From: JAFDZV01 sp048594725
GTDB taxonomy: Bacteria; Bacteroidota; Ignavibacteria; OLB7
Length of the DNA stretch: 64,000 nucleotides
NCBI GenBank assembly: GCA_048594725.1
Contig: JBMDXA010000112.1
Location: 14,447-78,446 of the forward strand
Reading direction: 5' to 3'
This document shows positions 9,512 through 17,780 of this stretch, piece after piece (positions within the stretch are counted from its first letter, which is position 1; every line of letters begins with the position of its first letter). The translations under genes were made by a program, and so were the position numbers. The notes below the pieces were generated by a model. That model was not told where the DNA came from and did no database searches. It worked only from the letters and a program-made list of their open reading frames with translations.

Positions 9512-11197
9512 GTGAAATTTGCTACATCATCCCTACGCTGGCTCCTGCTGGGCTTCGTGCTTCTGGCAGCTCTCGGCCAGAACCTTCGTGCGCAGGGGAG
9601 CTTCTCCTTCCGCGCGGTGCATATGGTGGCCGGCGGCCCCAACGTTGATATCCATTTCAATGATATGCCGGAGGCCACCATCGCCAACCTGCCGTACGAG
9701 TATGCCTCGACGGTGGCATCGAACCTTCCGGTTGGAAGCGGCAGCGTCAATGTAAAGGCGGCTCCGGCAGGGGCCGGGATCGGCGGCGCCATCGTGAACC
9801 TGGACCTTCCGGTGCAGAACGGCAATGAGTATGTGGCCCTGGCGTACTCGGTGGGGCTCACCCCCAAGATCAAGGTGCTGGAGCGGCTGCGCGATCAGCT
9901 CCCGTCCGGGGGCAACGCGCTTCTGCGTGTGGTGAATCTGACGTCGGTGAGCAACCCCGCCGGCTTCGATTTCTATGTGGATTCCACCAAGAACTTCGCG
10001 CGCTTCACCAATATCATGGCGGAGCAGAACAGCATGTTCATAAGCCTGACCGGAACCACCAAGACGGTCTATATCACGCCCACTGGCTCGAAGACGCCGT
10101 TTGCGCAGGTGATCGTTCCGATGACCCCGCTGGCGCGCGTCACCCTGATCGTCACCGGCACCGGTACCGGCACCGACCAGTTGAAGATCTACGCGCTCAA
10201 CGGCGAGAACAACGAGATGCATAAGCTGCCGGTGCTCCCCATCCAGGGGGTGCAGACCGGTGTGCTCCCCTCGGTGCGCGTGGTGCATGCATGGCGCCAG
10301 ACGATCGTGCAGGGGACGGCCATCCAGCCGCTCGATGTCTTCGTGGACAACGAGCAGCAGCCCCGTACCACCAACCTGAAGTACCGCGTCGCCTCCCCCA
10401 AGTACGGCCCGTTCACCGGTGACTCGGTGGCGATCCGCTTTACGCCGGTCAACGAGGCGCTCAGCGTGCTCTACTCCCGGAAGTTCCCTGTCGCGCGCGA
10501 CAGCGATTATCTGATGATCCTGACCAAGACCCGCGAGGGAGCCGCGGCGGCTCTGCTGCTGAACACTCCGAACTCGCTGCCGGAGTCGGCAAAGGATTCC
10601 CTCTATGTGCGCGTGGCGCAGGTCTCGGATATGAACACGAACATCACCATCAAGATCATTCCGCAGGGTGGGACGGCCATCGAGGTGCAGAACCAGCCGT
10701 TCCTGACCGCCAGCAGCTGGTATGCGATTCCGCGCGGCATGTTCCGTGTGGAGGCCTATCGCGCCGGCGAGACCACCCCGTTCCACACCACGGAGTCTGC
10801 CGGTGCCGATGCCGCCGCCTATTTCACGGCGATCGTGGTGGGTGATGCCAGCAGCTTCAACATCGATCTGCTGAACGAGATGGTGCCGACCGAGCAGGTG
10901 TTCGATCCGGCCGCGTCGGTTCCGGTGATCGCCGGCGAGGCGCTGGGCCTGCGGAACTTCCCGAACCCGTTTGCCGGCTCCACCACCATCAACTTCTCGA
11001 TGCCGCGCGCCGGCCGCGTGGCGATCGACCTATTCGACCCGATGGGGCGTCAGGTGGCGTCGATCCTAGACGAAACCCGCGATGCGGGCTCGCAGAGCGT
11101 CTCGTTCCAGGCCAGCGGCCTTCCGGCTGGAGTCTACATCTATCGCGTGAACACCGGCGAGGCGCAGGCCGCCGGGCGGATGACCGTGACGCGGTAA
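9512..11197 (+). CDS. DUF4397 secreted protein with type IX sorting domain
   Basis: The 561-residue protein starts at GTG 9512, after GGGAG at 9500-9504. This start gives a clean signal peptide ending LRAQ; longer upstream frames do not. Repeated beta-sandwich domains of DUF4397 type follow (FRAVHMVAGGPNVDIHFND, then LLRVVNLTSVSNPAGFDFYV, then VRVVHAWRQ). The last ~80 residues are a Por/type IX secretion sorting domain: it starts LRNFPNPFAGSTTINFSMP and ends GVYIYRVN...AAGRMTVTR. The protein should be exported by Sec, then moved across the outer membrane by the type IX system and attached at the surface. Ligand unknown. Confidence 0.9.
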   Translation: MKFATSSLRWLLLGFVLLAALGQNLRAQGSFSFRAVHMVAGGPNVDIHFNDMPEATIANLPYEYASTVASNLPVGSGSVNVKAAPAGAGIGGAIVNLDLPVQNGNEYVALAYSVGLTPKIKVLERLRDQLPSGGNALLRVVNLTSVSNPAGFDFYVDSTKNFARFTNIMAEQNSMFISLTGTTKTVYITPTGSKTPFAQVIVPMTPLARVTLIVTGTGTGTDQLKIYALNGENNEMHKLPVLPIQGVQTGVLPSVRVVHAWRQTIVQGTAIQPLDVFVDNEQQPRTTNLKYRVASPKYGPFTGDSVAIRFTPVNEALSVLYSRKFPVARDSDYLMILTKTREGAAAALLLNTPNSLPESAKDSLYVRVAQVSDMNTNITIKIIPQGGTAIEVQNQPFLTASSWYAIPRGMFRVEAYRAGETTPFHTTESAGADAAAYFTAIVVGDASSFNIDLLNEMVPTEQVFDPAASVPVIAGEALGLRNFPNPFAGSTTINFSMPRAGRVAIDLFDPMGRQVASILDETRDAGSQSVSFQASGLPAGVYIYRVNTGEAQAAGRMTVTR

Positions 11198-11230
11198 TCG
11201 CGGCAGCTACGCAACTGTTTCGCATACGAG

Positions 11231-11263
11231 CCGGCCCGGATGGTGCAGTACCGTCCGGGCCGG
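11231..11263 (+). terminator. Terminator hairpin after the DUF4397 gene
   Basis: A perfect 10-bp stem (CCGGCCCGGA at 11231-11240 with 11254-11263) has a 13-nt loop. It lacks a T tract, so its strength is uncertain. Confidence 0.6.
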
Positions 11264-11329
11264 TGTGCGTCCGGAGATGTTCGATTTACGATTTTGGATG
11301 TTCGATTGATAAGGAACGCCAATAGTGCG

Positions 11330-11440
11330 TAGTCAGTTGTCCGTGTGGACCGTTCCTGACGGAGCTTCCGAAGAGAGAATTGGCGTGTGGTGTTTCTACT
11401 ACAGATAGCTGCTCCCTACGGGGGCCAACAGAGCGGTTCG
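11330..11440 (-). repeat. Interspersed element, copy A
   Basis: Read on the minus strand it contains CCCCGTAGGGAGC, then CTATCTGTAG, then CTTCGGAAGCTCCGT in the same order and similar spacing as the copies near 17300 and 52740. Confidence 0.6.
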
Positions 11441-11529
11441 GTTCATCCATCTGATTATCCGTCCCAAGCTCTACAACCCAAGCACGAAGAACTGCCAGCT
11501 ACTCTCCACAGCCGCCGCAGGCGGCGGAC

Positions 11530-11557
11530 TAAGAACTAAGAACTAAGAACTAAGAAC
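11530..11557 (+). repeat. Four tandem TAAGAAC heptamers
   Basis: Four exact copies of a 7-bp unit stand just before the sucC terminator. Confidence 0.85.
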
Positions 11558-11561
11558 TCCC

Positions 11562-11604
11562 CACTCAACAAACGAGGGGCCTCGAACAGTATCGGGGCCC
11601 CTCG
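11562..11604 (-). terminator. Rho-independent terminator of sucC
   Basis: A 9-bp perfect stem (11573-11581 with 11596-11604) is followed on the minus strand by TTTGTTG. It lies 35 bp past the sucC stop. Confidence 0.75.
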
Positions 11605-11638
11605 CCGTTAGTACATTCTGGGAGTGTGGTCGATGAAC

Positions 11639-13165
11639 TTACAGGTCATCGTCGTCGTCATCGATCGCGATATCCTCGTCGAGGTCCTCCTCGTCGAACT
11701 CATCGAGATCCATGGCATCAGGATCCTCAACCTCGTCGAGGTTGAACTCCTCTTCCTCCTCGTCGACATCTCCCTCCTCATCCTCATCTCCCGGCAGATC
11801 GTCGTCATCATCCTCATCACGAGGGGGGATTGCCATCGACGCAAAGGCCATCGCGGCATTCATAACACCGGCGGTGGAGTCGTTCTCCACGGGTTCAGCT
11901 GCGCTGTTCTCCATGTTGGTACCCAATTTCGAAATGGCTTCGGTAACCTTCTCGGCGGCCTCCTTCAGCGTCGAGGCGACGGAGAAGTTCAATGAAGAAT
12001 TAAGAAGTATCTGACGTGCTTCCTCGGCGTTGGTGCCGTCCAGGCGGACGATCACCGGCACGTTAACCTGAACGGTCTCCATGGCCTGGATAATGCCATT
12101 GGCGACACGATCGCAGCGGACGATGCCGCCGAAGATATTGATAAGCACAACCTGGACGTTCGGATCGCTCATCATGACGCGGAAGGCATTCGCCACCCGC
12201 TCCACGCTGGCGCCGCCGCCGACATCGAGGAAGTTGGCAGGCTCGCCGCCGGCCAGCTTGATGATGTCCATGGTCGCCATCGCAAGTCCCGCGCCATTGA
12301 CCATGCAGCCGACGTTGCCATCGAGCTTGATGTAGTTGAGGTCGTACTTGCCGGCTTCCACCTCCAGCGGGTCCTCCTCCGACTCATCGCGCATCGCCGC
12401 CACATCCTTGTGACGGTACAGGGCGTTGTCGTCGAACGAGACCTTCGCATCCACCGCCAGGATCTCCTGATCCTTCGTCAGCGCCATCGGGTTGATCTCC
12501 ATCATGGCCGCGTCCAGCTCGACGTATGCCTTGTACAGAGCGGTGATGAACGTGATGAAGCTCTTGTTGGCCTTTCCTTCCAGACCCAGGCCGAACGCGA
12601 GGCGGCGTGCCTGGAACGGGATGAGGCCCTGGCCCGGATCGATGTACTCGCGCACGATCTTCTCGGGGGTTTCCTCGGCAACCTTCTCGATCTCGACGCC
12701 ACCTTCGGTGGAGGCCATGATGATGTTGCGGCCGGTAGCGCGATCCAGGAGGATCGAGCAGTAGAACTCCTTGTCGATATCGACGCCGTTGGCGATCAGG
12801 ATGCGGTTGACAACCTTCCCCTCGCCACCGGTCTGGATCGTGATGAGCGTGTTGCCGAGCATGCGGCGGGAGATCTCGTACACCTCGTGAAGTGCGTTCC
12901 CCTCATCGACCGGGATCACCTTGACGCCGCGCAGATCCTTCTCGCCATACTGAATCGGCTCGCCGGTCTGCACGTCGTGGATGATGCCCTTGCCGCGTCC
13001 GCCGGCATGGATCTGGGACTTGACGATCAGAAGGGTGGCCCCTTCGTCGATCATGTTGTGTGCGGCTTCTACGGCCTGCTCCGGCGTAAACGCCACACGC
13101 CCGGCCTGCACTGGCACGCCATGCTTGCCCAGCAGGTCCTTGGCCTGATGCTCGTGGATGTTCAT
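11639..13165 (-). CDS. sucC: Succinyl-CoA ligase beta subunit with acidic tail
   Basis: Residues 1-415 are a complete SucC. An ATP-grasp domain starts MNIHEHQAKDLL, and the CoA-ligase domain holds GGGAS and the loop FGGIVRCD. With the alpha subunit (not in this window) it makes succinate and ATP/GTP from succinyl-CoA in the TCA cycle. Normal SucC is near 390-400 residues. This one runs to 508. Residues 416-449 form a linker, and 450-508 are an acidic tail with about 40 Asp/Glu of 59 and no Lys or Arg. The reading frame shows no break, so the tail looks translated. A possible promoter lies near 13340. Confidence 0.95.
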   Translation of the reverse strand: MNIHEHQAKDLLGKHGVPVQAGRVAFTPEQAVEAAHNMIDEGATLLIVKSQIHAGGRGKGIIHDVQTGEPIQYGEKDLRGVKVIPVDEGNALHEVYEISRRMLGNTLITIQTGGEGKVVNRILIANGVDIDKEFYCSILLDRATGRNIIMASTEGGVEIEKVAEETPEKIVREYIDPGQGLIPFQARRLAFGLGLEGKANKSFITFITALYKAYVELDAAMMEINPMALTKDQEILAVDAKVSFDDNALYRHKDVAAMRDESEEDPLEVEAGKYDLNYIKLDGNVGCMVNGAGLAMATMDIIKLAGGEPANFLDVGGGASVERVANAFRVMMSDPNVQVVLINIFGGIVRCDRVANGIIQAMETVQVNVPVIVRLDGTNAEEARQILLNSSLNFSVASTLKEAAEKVTEAISKLGTNMENSAAEPVENDSTAGVMNAAMAFASMAIPPRDEDDDDDLPGDEDEEGDVDEEEEEFNLDEVEDPDAMDLDEFDEEDLDEDIAIDDDDDDL

Positions 13166-13339
13166 CTGCTTTGTGTATTTATCTCTGCTGACAGTTACTG
13201 ATGTCGCGCGAAGGTTGGGGATGTCCCGTTGTTTCCGGTCCGGAACCCGTTATCCGCCACAGAGCCCCTGTGCGGCTTCCGTATCGTGCGGAACGGGTCA
13301 TGCATGCGCCATCTGGGGGCATACCGGGTAGCGGAGAGG

Positions 13340-13372
13340 CAAAGATAGTAAAAAGTTCTCCCGTCGGTAAAA
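13340..13372 (-). promoter_or_regulatory. Candidate Bacteroidota-type promoter of sucC
   Basis: On the minus strand TATCTTTG (13347-13340) fits the TAnnTTTG -7 consensus. TTTT (13372-13369) stands 21 nt upstream as an imperfect -33 box. The spacing equals that at the tRNA-Val promoter. The leader would be about 165 nt. Confidence 0.45.
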
Positions 13373-13674
13373 GAGCTGCATACTTGACGATCCGTTAAAA
13401 TCATCCCCCTATCATCCTGCCTGCTATCGTTCCGGCGGCCGGCTTCCCTCCCGGGGGCGTGCCCGTCCGTGCCGGCTGCTCCCTCATTCTCCCTATCCTC
13501 TCCCATCGGCACCTCGCCCTGCAACGGCCCGCCGGCACGGAGGGCTTCTCCTGAGCACCCCTCCGGCGGCATACCGTTTGCGCCCCCGCTATGGCTTCCC
13601 CCGGTAGCGTTCCGGACGGGAGCGCGGCCGGGAAGGCCGGGAGCATACCAGATATCAATTCAGGAGAGGGCGTT
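13373..13674. other. Gene-less gap upstream of the FAD-Rieske gene
   Basis: Short frames on both strands lack ribosome sites and conserved features. Only the CAGGAGAGGG ribosome site at 13661-13670 is recognisable. Confidence 0.45.
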
Positions 13675-15219
13675 ATGAAGAGCCAGTCCGGTGAGACCGT
13701 ATCGATATGGATGGAAACCGCCGCGATCCCATCACAGGGAAGGCTTGCGGAGGATACGCGGGCGGATGTCTGCGTGGTGGGAGCCGGGATCGCCGGAATG
13801 AGCGTCGCCTACCTGCTGGCGCGCGAAGGAAAGTCCGTGGTGGTGGTTGATGATGGTCCGGTGGGGGGAGGGGAGACAGGCCGCACCACCGCCCACCTTG
13901 CCTGGGCGCTGGATGACCGGTTCACCGAGCTGATACGGCTGCACGGGGAGGAGGGGGCACGCCTGGCCGCCGAGAGCCATCGCGCGGCGGTGGATCGTAT
14001 CGAGGAGATCGTTGCCACCGAGAAGATCGATTGCGAGTTCCGCCGGGTGGATGGATATCTCTTCGCCCTCCCCGGAGACGATAGCTCCGTGCTGGATGAA
14101 GAATTGAAAGCCGCCCACCGGATCGGCCTGAAGGATGTGACGATGGTGGATCGCGCCCCGGTGGGATCGTTCGACACCGGACGGGCGCTGCGGTTCCCCC
14201 GGCAGGGGGAGTTCCACCCGCTGAAGTATCTGGCGGGGCTTGCCGGGGCGCTTGTGCGGATGGGAGGGCGCATCCATACCGGAACGCATGTAACCCATGT
14301 GACCGGAGGGAGCACCGCGCATGTGGAGACCGCTGACGGCCGCTTCATCGCCGCCGATTCCATCGTGGTGGCTACCAACTCCCCTATCAACGATATGCTG
14401 GTGATCCATACCAAGCAGGCGCCCTATCGCACGTATGCCATCGGCATGCAGGTGCCGAAAGGAGCGATGCCGCATCAGCTCCTCTGGGATACCGCCGATC
14501 CCTATCATTATATCCGCATGGGGAGCGCGCCGCTGGCCGAGCTGGGAGGAGCCGGGGAGTACGAGATCCTTATCGTGGGAGGAGAGGATCACAAGACCGG
14601 CCAGGATGACGATCCGGCGCATCATCATGCCTGCCTGGAACAGTGGACCCGCGAACGCTTCCCGGCCGCCGGAGAAGTGGCGTTCCGCTGGTCGGGGCAG
14701 GTGCTGGAACCGGTGGACGGACTTGCGTTCATCGGCCGCAATCCGCTCGATAGCGATAATGTCTATATCGTCACCGGCGACTCCGGGCATGGGCTCACGC
14801 ACGGAACCATCGGCGGCATGCTCATCACCGATCTTATCATGGGACGGGAGAATCCCTGGCGCAACCTGTACGAGCCGGGGCGCATCAACAGCAGCGCCAT
14901 AGGGGAGTTCCTGAAGGAGGGGGCAAATGTGATGGCGCAGTATACCGCCTGGATCACCGGCGGCGATGTGGATGGGCCGAGCGAAATAAAGCCGGGATGC
15001 GGCGCGGTGGTGCGCGATGGCCTGACGAAAGTGGCGGTCTACCGCGATACCAATGGCGCCATCCACAAACGCTCGGCGGTCTGCACCCATGCCGGCTGCA
15101 TCGTGGAGTGGAACGATCTCGAAAAATCGTGGGACTGCCCCTGCCACGGCTCCCGGTTCGATCCCTACGGCACGGTGCTGAACGGCCCGGCCATCACCGA
15201 ATTGAAGATCATCGAGTAG
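13675..15219 (+). CDS. FAD-dependent oxidoreductase with C-terminal Rieske domain
   Basis: The 514-residue protein starts at ATG 13675 behind CAGGAGAGGG. Residues 30-60 form the FAD-binding Rossmann fold with GAGIAG at 36-41. The body is a DAO/glycine-oxidase-like amine oxidoreductase, with a closing FAD motif VYIVTGDSGHGLTHGT. The C-terminus carries a Rieske [2Fe-2S] site: CTHAGC at 470-475 and CPCHGS at 488-493, with all four ligands present. This fusion family is known in bacteria but its substrate is not established. The Rieske cluster would pass electrons to or from the flavin. It has no signal peptide, so it is cytosolic. Confidence 0.92.
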   Translation: MKSQSGETVSIWMETAAIPSQGRLAEDTRADVCVVGAGIAGMSVAYLLAREGKSVVVVDDGPVGGGETGRTTAHLAWALDDRFTELIRLHGEEGARLAAESHRAAVDRIEEIVATEKIDCEFRRVDGYLFALPGDDSSVLDEELKAAHRIGLKDVTMVDRAPVGSFDTGRALRFPRQGEFHPLKYLAGLAGALVRMGGRIHTGTHVTHVTGGSTAHVETADGRFIAADSIVVATNSPINDMLVIHTKQAPYRTYAIGMQVPKGAMPHQLLWDTADPYHYIRMGSAPLAELGGAGEYEILIVGGEDHKTGQDDDPAHHHACLEQWTRERFPAAGEVAFRWSGQVLEPVDGLAFIGRNPLDSDNVYIVTGDSGHGLTHGTIGGMLITDLIMGRENPWRNLYEPGRINSSAIGEFLKEGANVMAQYTAWITGGDVDGPSEIKPGCGAVVRDGLTKVAVYRDTNGAIHKRSAVCTHAGCIVEWNDLEKSWDCPCHGSRFDPYGTVLNGPAITELKIIE

Positions 15220-15456
15220 GCCGATAGAGGGCCGGGAGGAGCCTGCGCGTTCCGTTTTCTCCCTTCTCCCGGTCTTGGCGCCCCGCCGGCGTTACGTGAA
15301 CGCTGCGGCCGGAAGGGCACGGGAGTTGCACGGGAAGCATGAAGCATAGTGGATAATCCAGGAACCTGCTTCTCTGTTTTCCGGTGGCGGTATGACCGTC
15401 TGATGCCGGATGACATGAGCAGGGATAACATCGTATTTGAATAGAGAGGTGATGTG

Positions 15457-15714
15457 ATGACGACCAGTGAACGCGAGACGAACCCGTCCGCAAACGACAA
15501 GACCGGTGGTGAAGGACGTGATGTGGGCACACCCACTCAGATCGCCGAGAATCTGGCTCACGGCGACAGTCGCAGCCCCGGCGTGGCGATGGCGAACAAG
15601 GGAGAATTCCGCCCGAGCGGCAACCATCCGGGGGGTGTGTACGAATCCCTTACCCATGAAGAGTCGGGCGAGCAGGAAGGGGAGCGTGAAGAAGGTTCCC
15701 AGGATAAAGCCTGA
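15457..15714 (+). CDS. Small hydrophilic protein of unknown function
   Basis: An 85-residue frame starts at ATG 15457 after AGAGAGGTG; a GTG directly before it is a possible alternative. The protein is rich in Glu, Gly, Ser, Asn and Thr, has no Cys or Trp and no membrane segment. Such composition suggests a disordered, stress-type protein, but I recognise no family. A strong hairpin follows at 15738, which supports a real transcription unit. The upstream gap of about 237 bp has no other gene. Confidence 0.65.
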   Translation: MTTSERETNPSANDKTGGEGRDVGTPTQIAENLAHGDSRSPGVAMANKGEFRPSGNHPGGVYESLTHEESGEQEGEREEGSQDKA

Positions 15715-15737
15715 TTTCCGCACCGGACTATGTATGT

Positions 15738-15768
15738 CGCGAGCGGCCATGATAACCGGCCGCTCGCG
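15738..15768 (+). terminator. Terminator hairpin
   Basis: An 11-bp perfect stem (15738-15748 with 15758-15768) has a 9-nt loop, followed by CTTCGTTTA. It ends the small gene at 15457. Confidence 0.7.
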
Positions 15769-15806
15769 CTTCGTTTATGCCCGCAGCTGCGCTGATGCCG
15801 TGCTGA

Positions 15807-15843
15807 TCCAATCGAAAATCCAAAATCGAAAATTTAAAATTCC
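15807..15843 (+). repeat. Heptamer-type repeat abutting a start codon
   Basis: AATCGAAAATCC, AAAATCG and AAAATTTAAAAT units run directly into the ATG at 15844. The repeat replaces any Shine-Dalgarno site. Confidence 0.75.
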
Positions 15844-17034
15844 ATGTCTCTCTCCGGGCTGATCTTCGACATCGACGGAACGCTGATGGATACCAACGGG
15901 CATCATGTGGAAGCATGGCGCCGGGCGTTCGGGCGGTACGGCTATACCGTGCCGGCCGATAGAATCGAGGTGGAGATAGGCAAGGGAGGGGATAAACTGG
16001 TGCCGTCGATTCTTGGTGATGAGGCCGATGAGCGCCACGGGGACAAGCTGCGCGAGGCCTCGGCCGAGGAGTTCCGGAAGATCGCCGGGGAGCAGAAGTT
16101 CAAGCTGTTTGCGGGGGCCGAGGAGTTGCTGGCGGAACTGCGTCGCCGTGGAATGCGCACGGCGATAGCCACCTCCGCCGGCACCATGCATCTGGAGGCG
16201 ATGGAACGGAACACCGGCGTGAAGCTGCGCGATCTGGTGGATGAGACCATCACCGCCGATGATGCCGACCAGAGCAAACCCTCTCCCGATCTGGTGCTGG
16301 CCTCCTGCCGGAAACTCGGGCTCTCGCCGGCGCAGTGCGCGATGGTGGGGGATACGATCTACGATGCCGAGGCCTGCCGGGGCGCCGGAGTGGCGATGCT
16401 GGGCGTTCTGACCGGCTACAACACCGCGCAAACCCTTCTGCGAAGCGGTGCGCGGGCGGTCTGGCAGGATATCGGCGATCTGCTCTCCCACCTGGATGAG
16501 GCTCTGGAACGTGCCTCGCCCGGCCCGGCCGATCTCTCCCAGGAGACCCTGGAGCATCTGATGCGCGAGGCATTGGTGGTGGCGCGCGAGGGGATGGAGA
16601 ACGGCGAGGCGCCGATAGGATGCCTGATAGCGCGTGGCGACGGAACGATCATCGCGCGCGGGTACAACGAGATGCAGGGCCGCCGGAGCAAGGTGGCCCA
16701 CGCGGAGATGGTGGCGTTCGAGCGTGCCGCAGGGGAGGTTCCGCTGGATGCCCGCGATCTTATCATGGTCTCCACGCTGGAACCCTGCGTGATGTGCACC
16801 GGCGCTGCGATGGCCGCCGCCGTGGATGTCATCATCTATGGTCTGCGCGCCCCTGCCGACAGCGGTACCGGGAGGGTGCGGCCTCCGGAGAGCCCGGAGA
16901 ACCAGATGCCCCGGATCGTCGGGGATATCCTCCCGGATGACTGCCGCGCCCTGTTCCAGGAATGGCTGCGCGATCATGCCAACGAAGAACAACGGCCCTA
17001 TATCGAGCAGCTCCTGGCTACGACGGGAAAGTGA
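15844..17034 (+). CDS. HAD phosphatase fused to nucleoside deaminase
   Basis: The 396-residue protein joins two enzymes. Residues 1-222 are a HAD-superfamily phosphatase of the PGMB/Gph type: motif I FDIDGT at 8-13, motif II TS at 110-111, Lys145, and motif IV VGDTIYD at 168-174. Residues about 232-385 are a cytidine/deoxycytidylate-type deaminase (CMP/dCMP family). Its zinc site is HAE at 286-288 and PCVMC at 314-318. Each half keeps its catalytic residues, so both may work. A sugar or nucleotide phosphatase paired with base deamination suggests nucleotide salvage or house-cleaning; this is inference. A repeat array follows immediately after the stop. Confidence 0.88.
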   Translation: MSLSGLIFDIDGTLMDTNGHHVEAWRRAFGRYGYTVPADRIEVEIGKGGDKLVPSILGDEADERHGDKLREASAEEFRKIAGEQKFKLFAGAEELLAELRRRGMRTAIATSAGTMHLEAMERNTGVKLRDLVDETITADDADQSKPSPDLVLASCRKLGLSPAQCAMVGDTIYDAEACRGAGVAMLGVLTGYNTAQTLLRSGARAVWQDIGDLLSHLDEALERASPGPADLSQETLEHLMREALVVAREGMENGEAPIGCLIARGDGTIIARGYNEMQGRRSKVAHAEMVAFERAAGEVPLDARDLIMVSTLEPCVMCTGAAMAAAVDVIIYGLRAPADSGTGRVRPPESPENQMPRIVGDILPDDCRALFQEWLRDHANEEQRPYIEQLLATTGK

Positions 17035-17035
17035 T

Positions 17036-17200
17036 GGGATTTTCGATTGCCGATTTTAGATTTTCGATTGGGGAAGAAGGGGATTTTCGATTTGCGATTT
17101 TGGATTTTCGATTGGGGAAGAAGATAGGAGGGGATTTTTGATTGCCGATTTTGGATTTTCGATTGGGAGAGAGGCGATTTGGGATTGTGATTGGAGAGAG
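17036..17200 (+). repeat. Array of GATTTTCGATTG repeats
   Basis: Three adjacent ~45-49 bp units each contain GATTTTCGATTG..CGATTTT.GATTTTCGATTG followed by a GGGGAAGAAG-like spacer; a fourth is partial. The array begins two bases after the stop codon. Confidence 0.85.
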
Positions 17201-17299
17201 CTTGCCGTTCGGCAGGCGGTGCTTCTTCCCCGTTGTGTCGTAAGGGCCTGGTAGCGGGGGTAGCAGGTTGCTTTAGAGCAGTTTTCAATTGACTTGATC

Positions 17300-17400
17300 G
17301 GTTCTGGCTCCCGTAGGGAGCACCCGTCTGTAGCTATGGTGTCAGTGTTTTCTTCGGAAGCTCCGTAGCAGCGGCCCATTCTTCTGAGGAGCGTTACCTC
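17300..17400 (+). repeat. Interspersed element, copy B
   Basis: It contains CTCCCGTAGGGAGC, CCGTCTGTAGCT, and TCGGAAGCTCCGTAG followed by CAGCGGCCCATTCTT, matching copies A and C in order. Confidence 0.65.
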
Positions 17401-17780
17401 ACACTCAACTGAAACCCGCTCTAAGGGACAGCTACCGCGGACTTGCGGACTATCAGCGACGGGCATAGTCCGCGAACTGGCTGGCGGCCAATCACCTGTG
17501 ACCGCGAACTGGCTATAGCCACCTTCGCTCGCTGCTCTCTATATAACTGCGTTACCTGCCCGCTACCATCTCCTTCTCCTTTATATTTTCCCCGCCGCTG
17601 TATCTTCAGGGCCCATGCGGTGGCGGGAGCTACCGTGGGAGTGCCTTGTGCGGGGCCCTGGGGAGGGCACATGTTGGGGTTGCTGCCGGGATGATACATT
17701 TCATTCCTCCCAGCATCGTCTGGATGTGAAGCCCTCCGTACCGGGGTCTCTCTACCGATCTTGCCTGTAATCTCAGTTGT

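Larger units (their letters stand above)
11198..11638. other. Gene-less, repeat-rich gap
   Basis: The gap holds a terminator (11231-11263), a GATTTACGATTTTGG-type repeat (about 11281-11310), a copy of the ~110 bp interspersed element (11330-11440, minus orientation), a TAAGAAC tandem repeat and the sucC terminator. No coding frame here is credible. Confidence 0.6.
17035..17780. other. Gene-less 746-bp gap, repeat-rich
   Basis: The first 165 bp are a heptamer-repeat array and 17300-17400 hold copy B of the interspersed element. A duplicated ACTTGCGGACTATC / CGCGAACTGGCT stretch follows near 17440-17510. TTTATATTTTC near 17580 is a weak promoter-like box. No convincing gene is visible. Confidence 0.55.

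Noticed and set aside
11530..11557. Transposon end or phase-variable tract
   Set aside because: Four TAAGAAC units lie between genes, not in a promoter or coding region, so no switching role can be supported.
13195..13572. 125-codon minus-strand frame upstream of sucC
   Set aside because: It overlaps the likely sucC promoter and has no domain or ribosome site.
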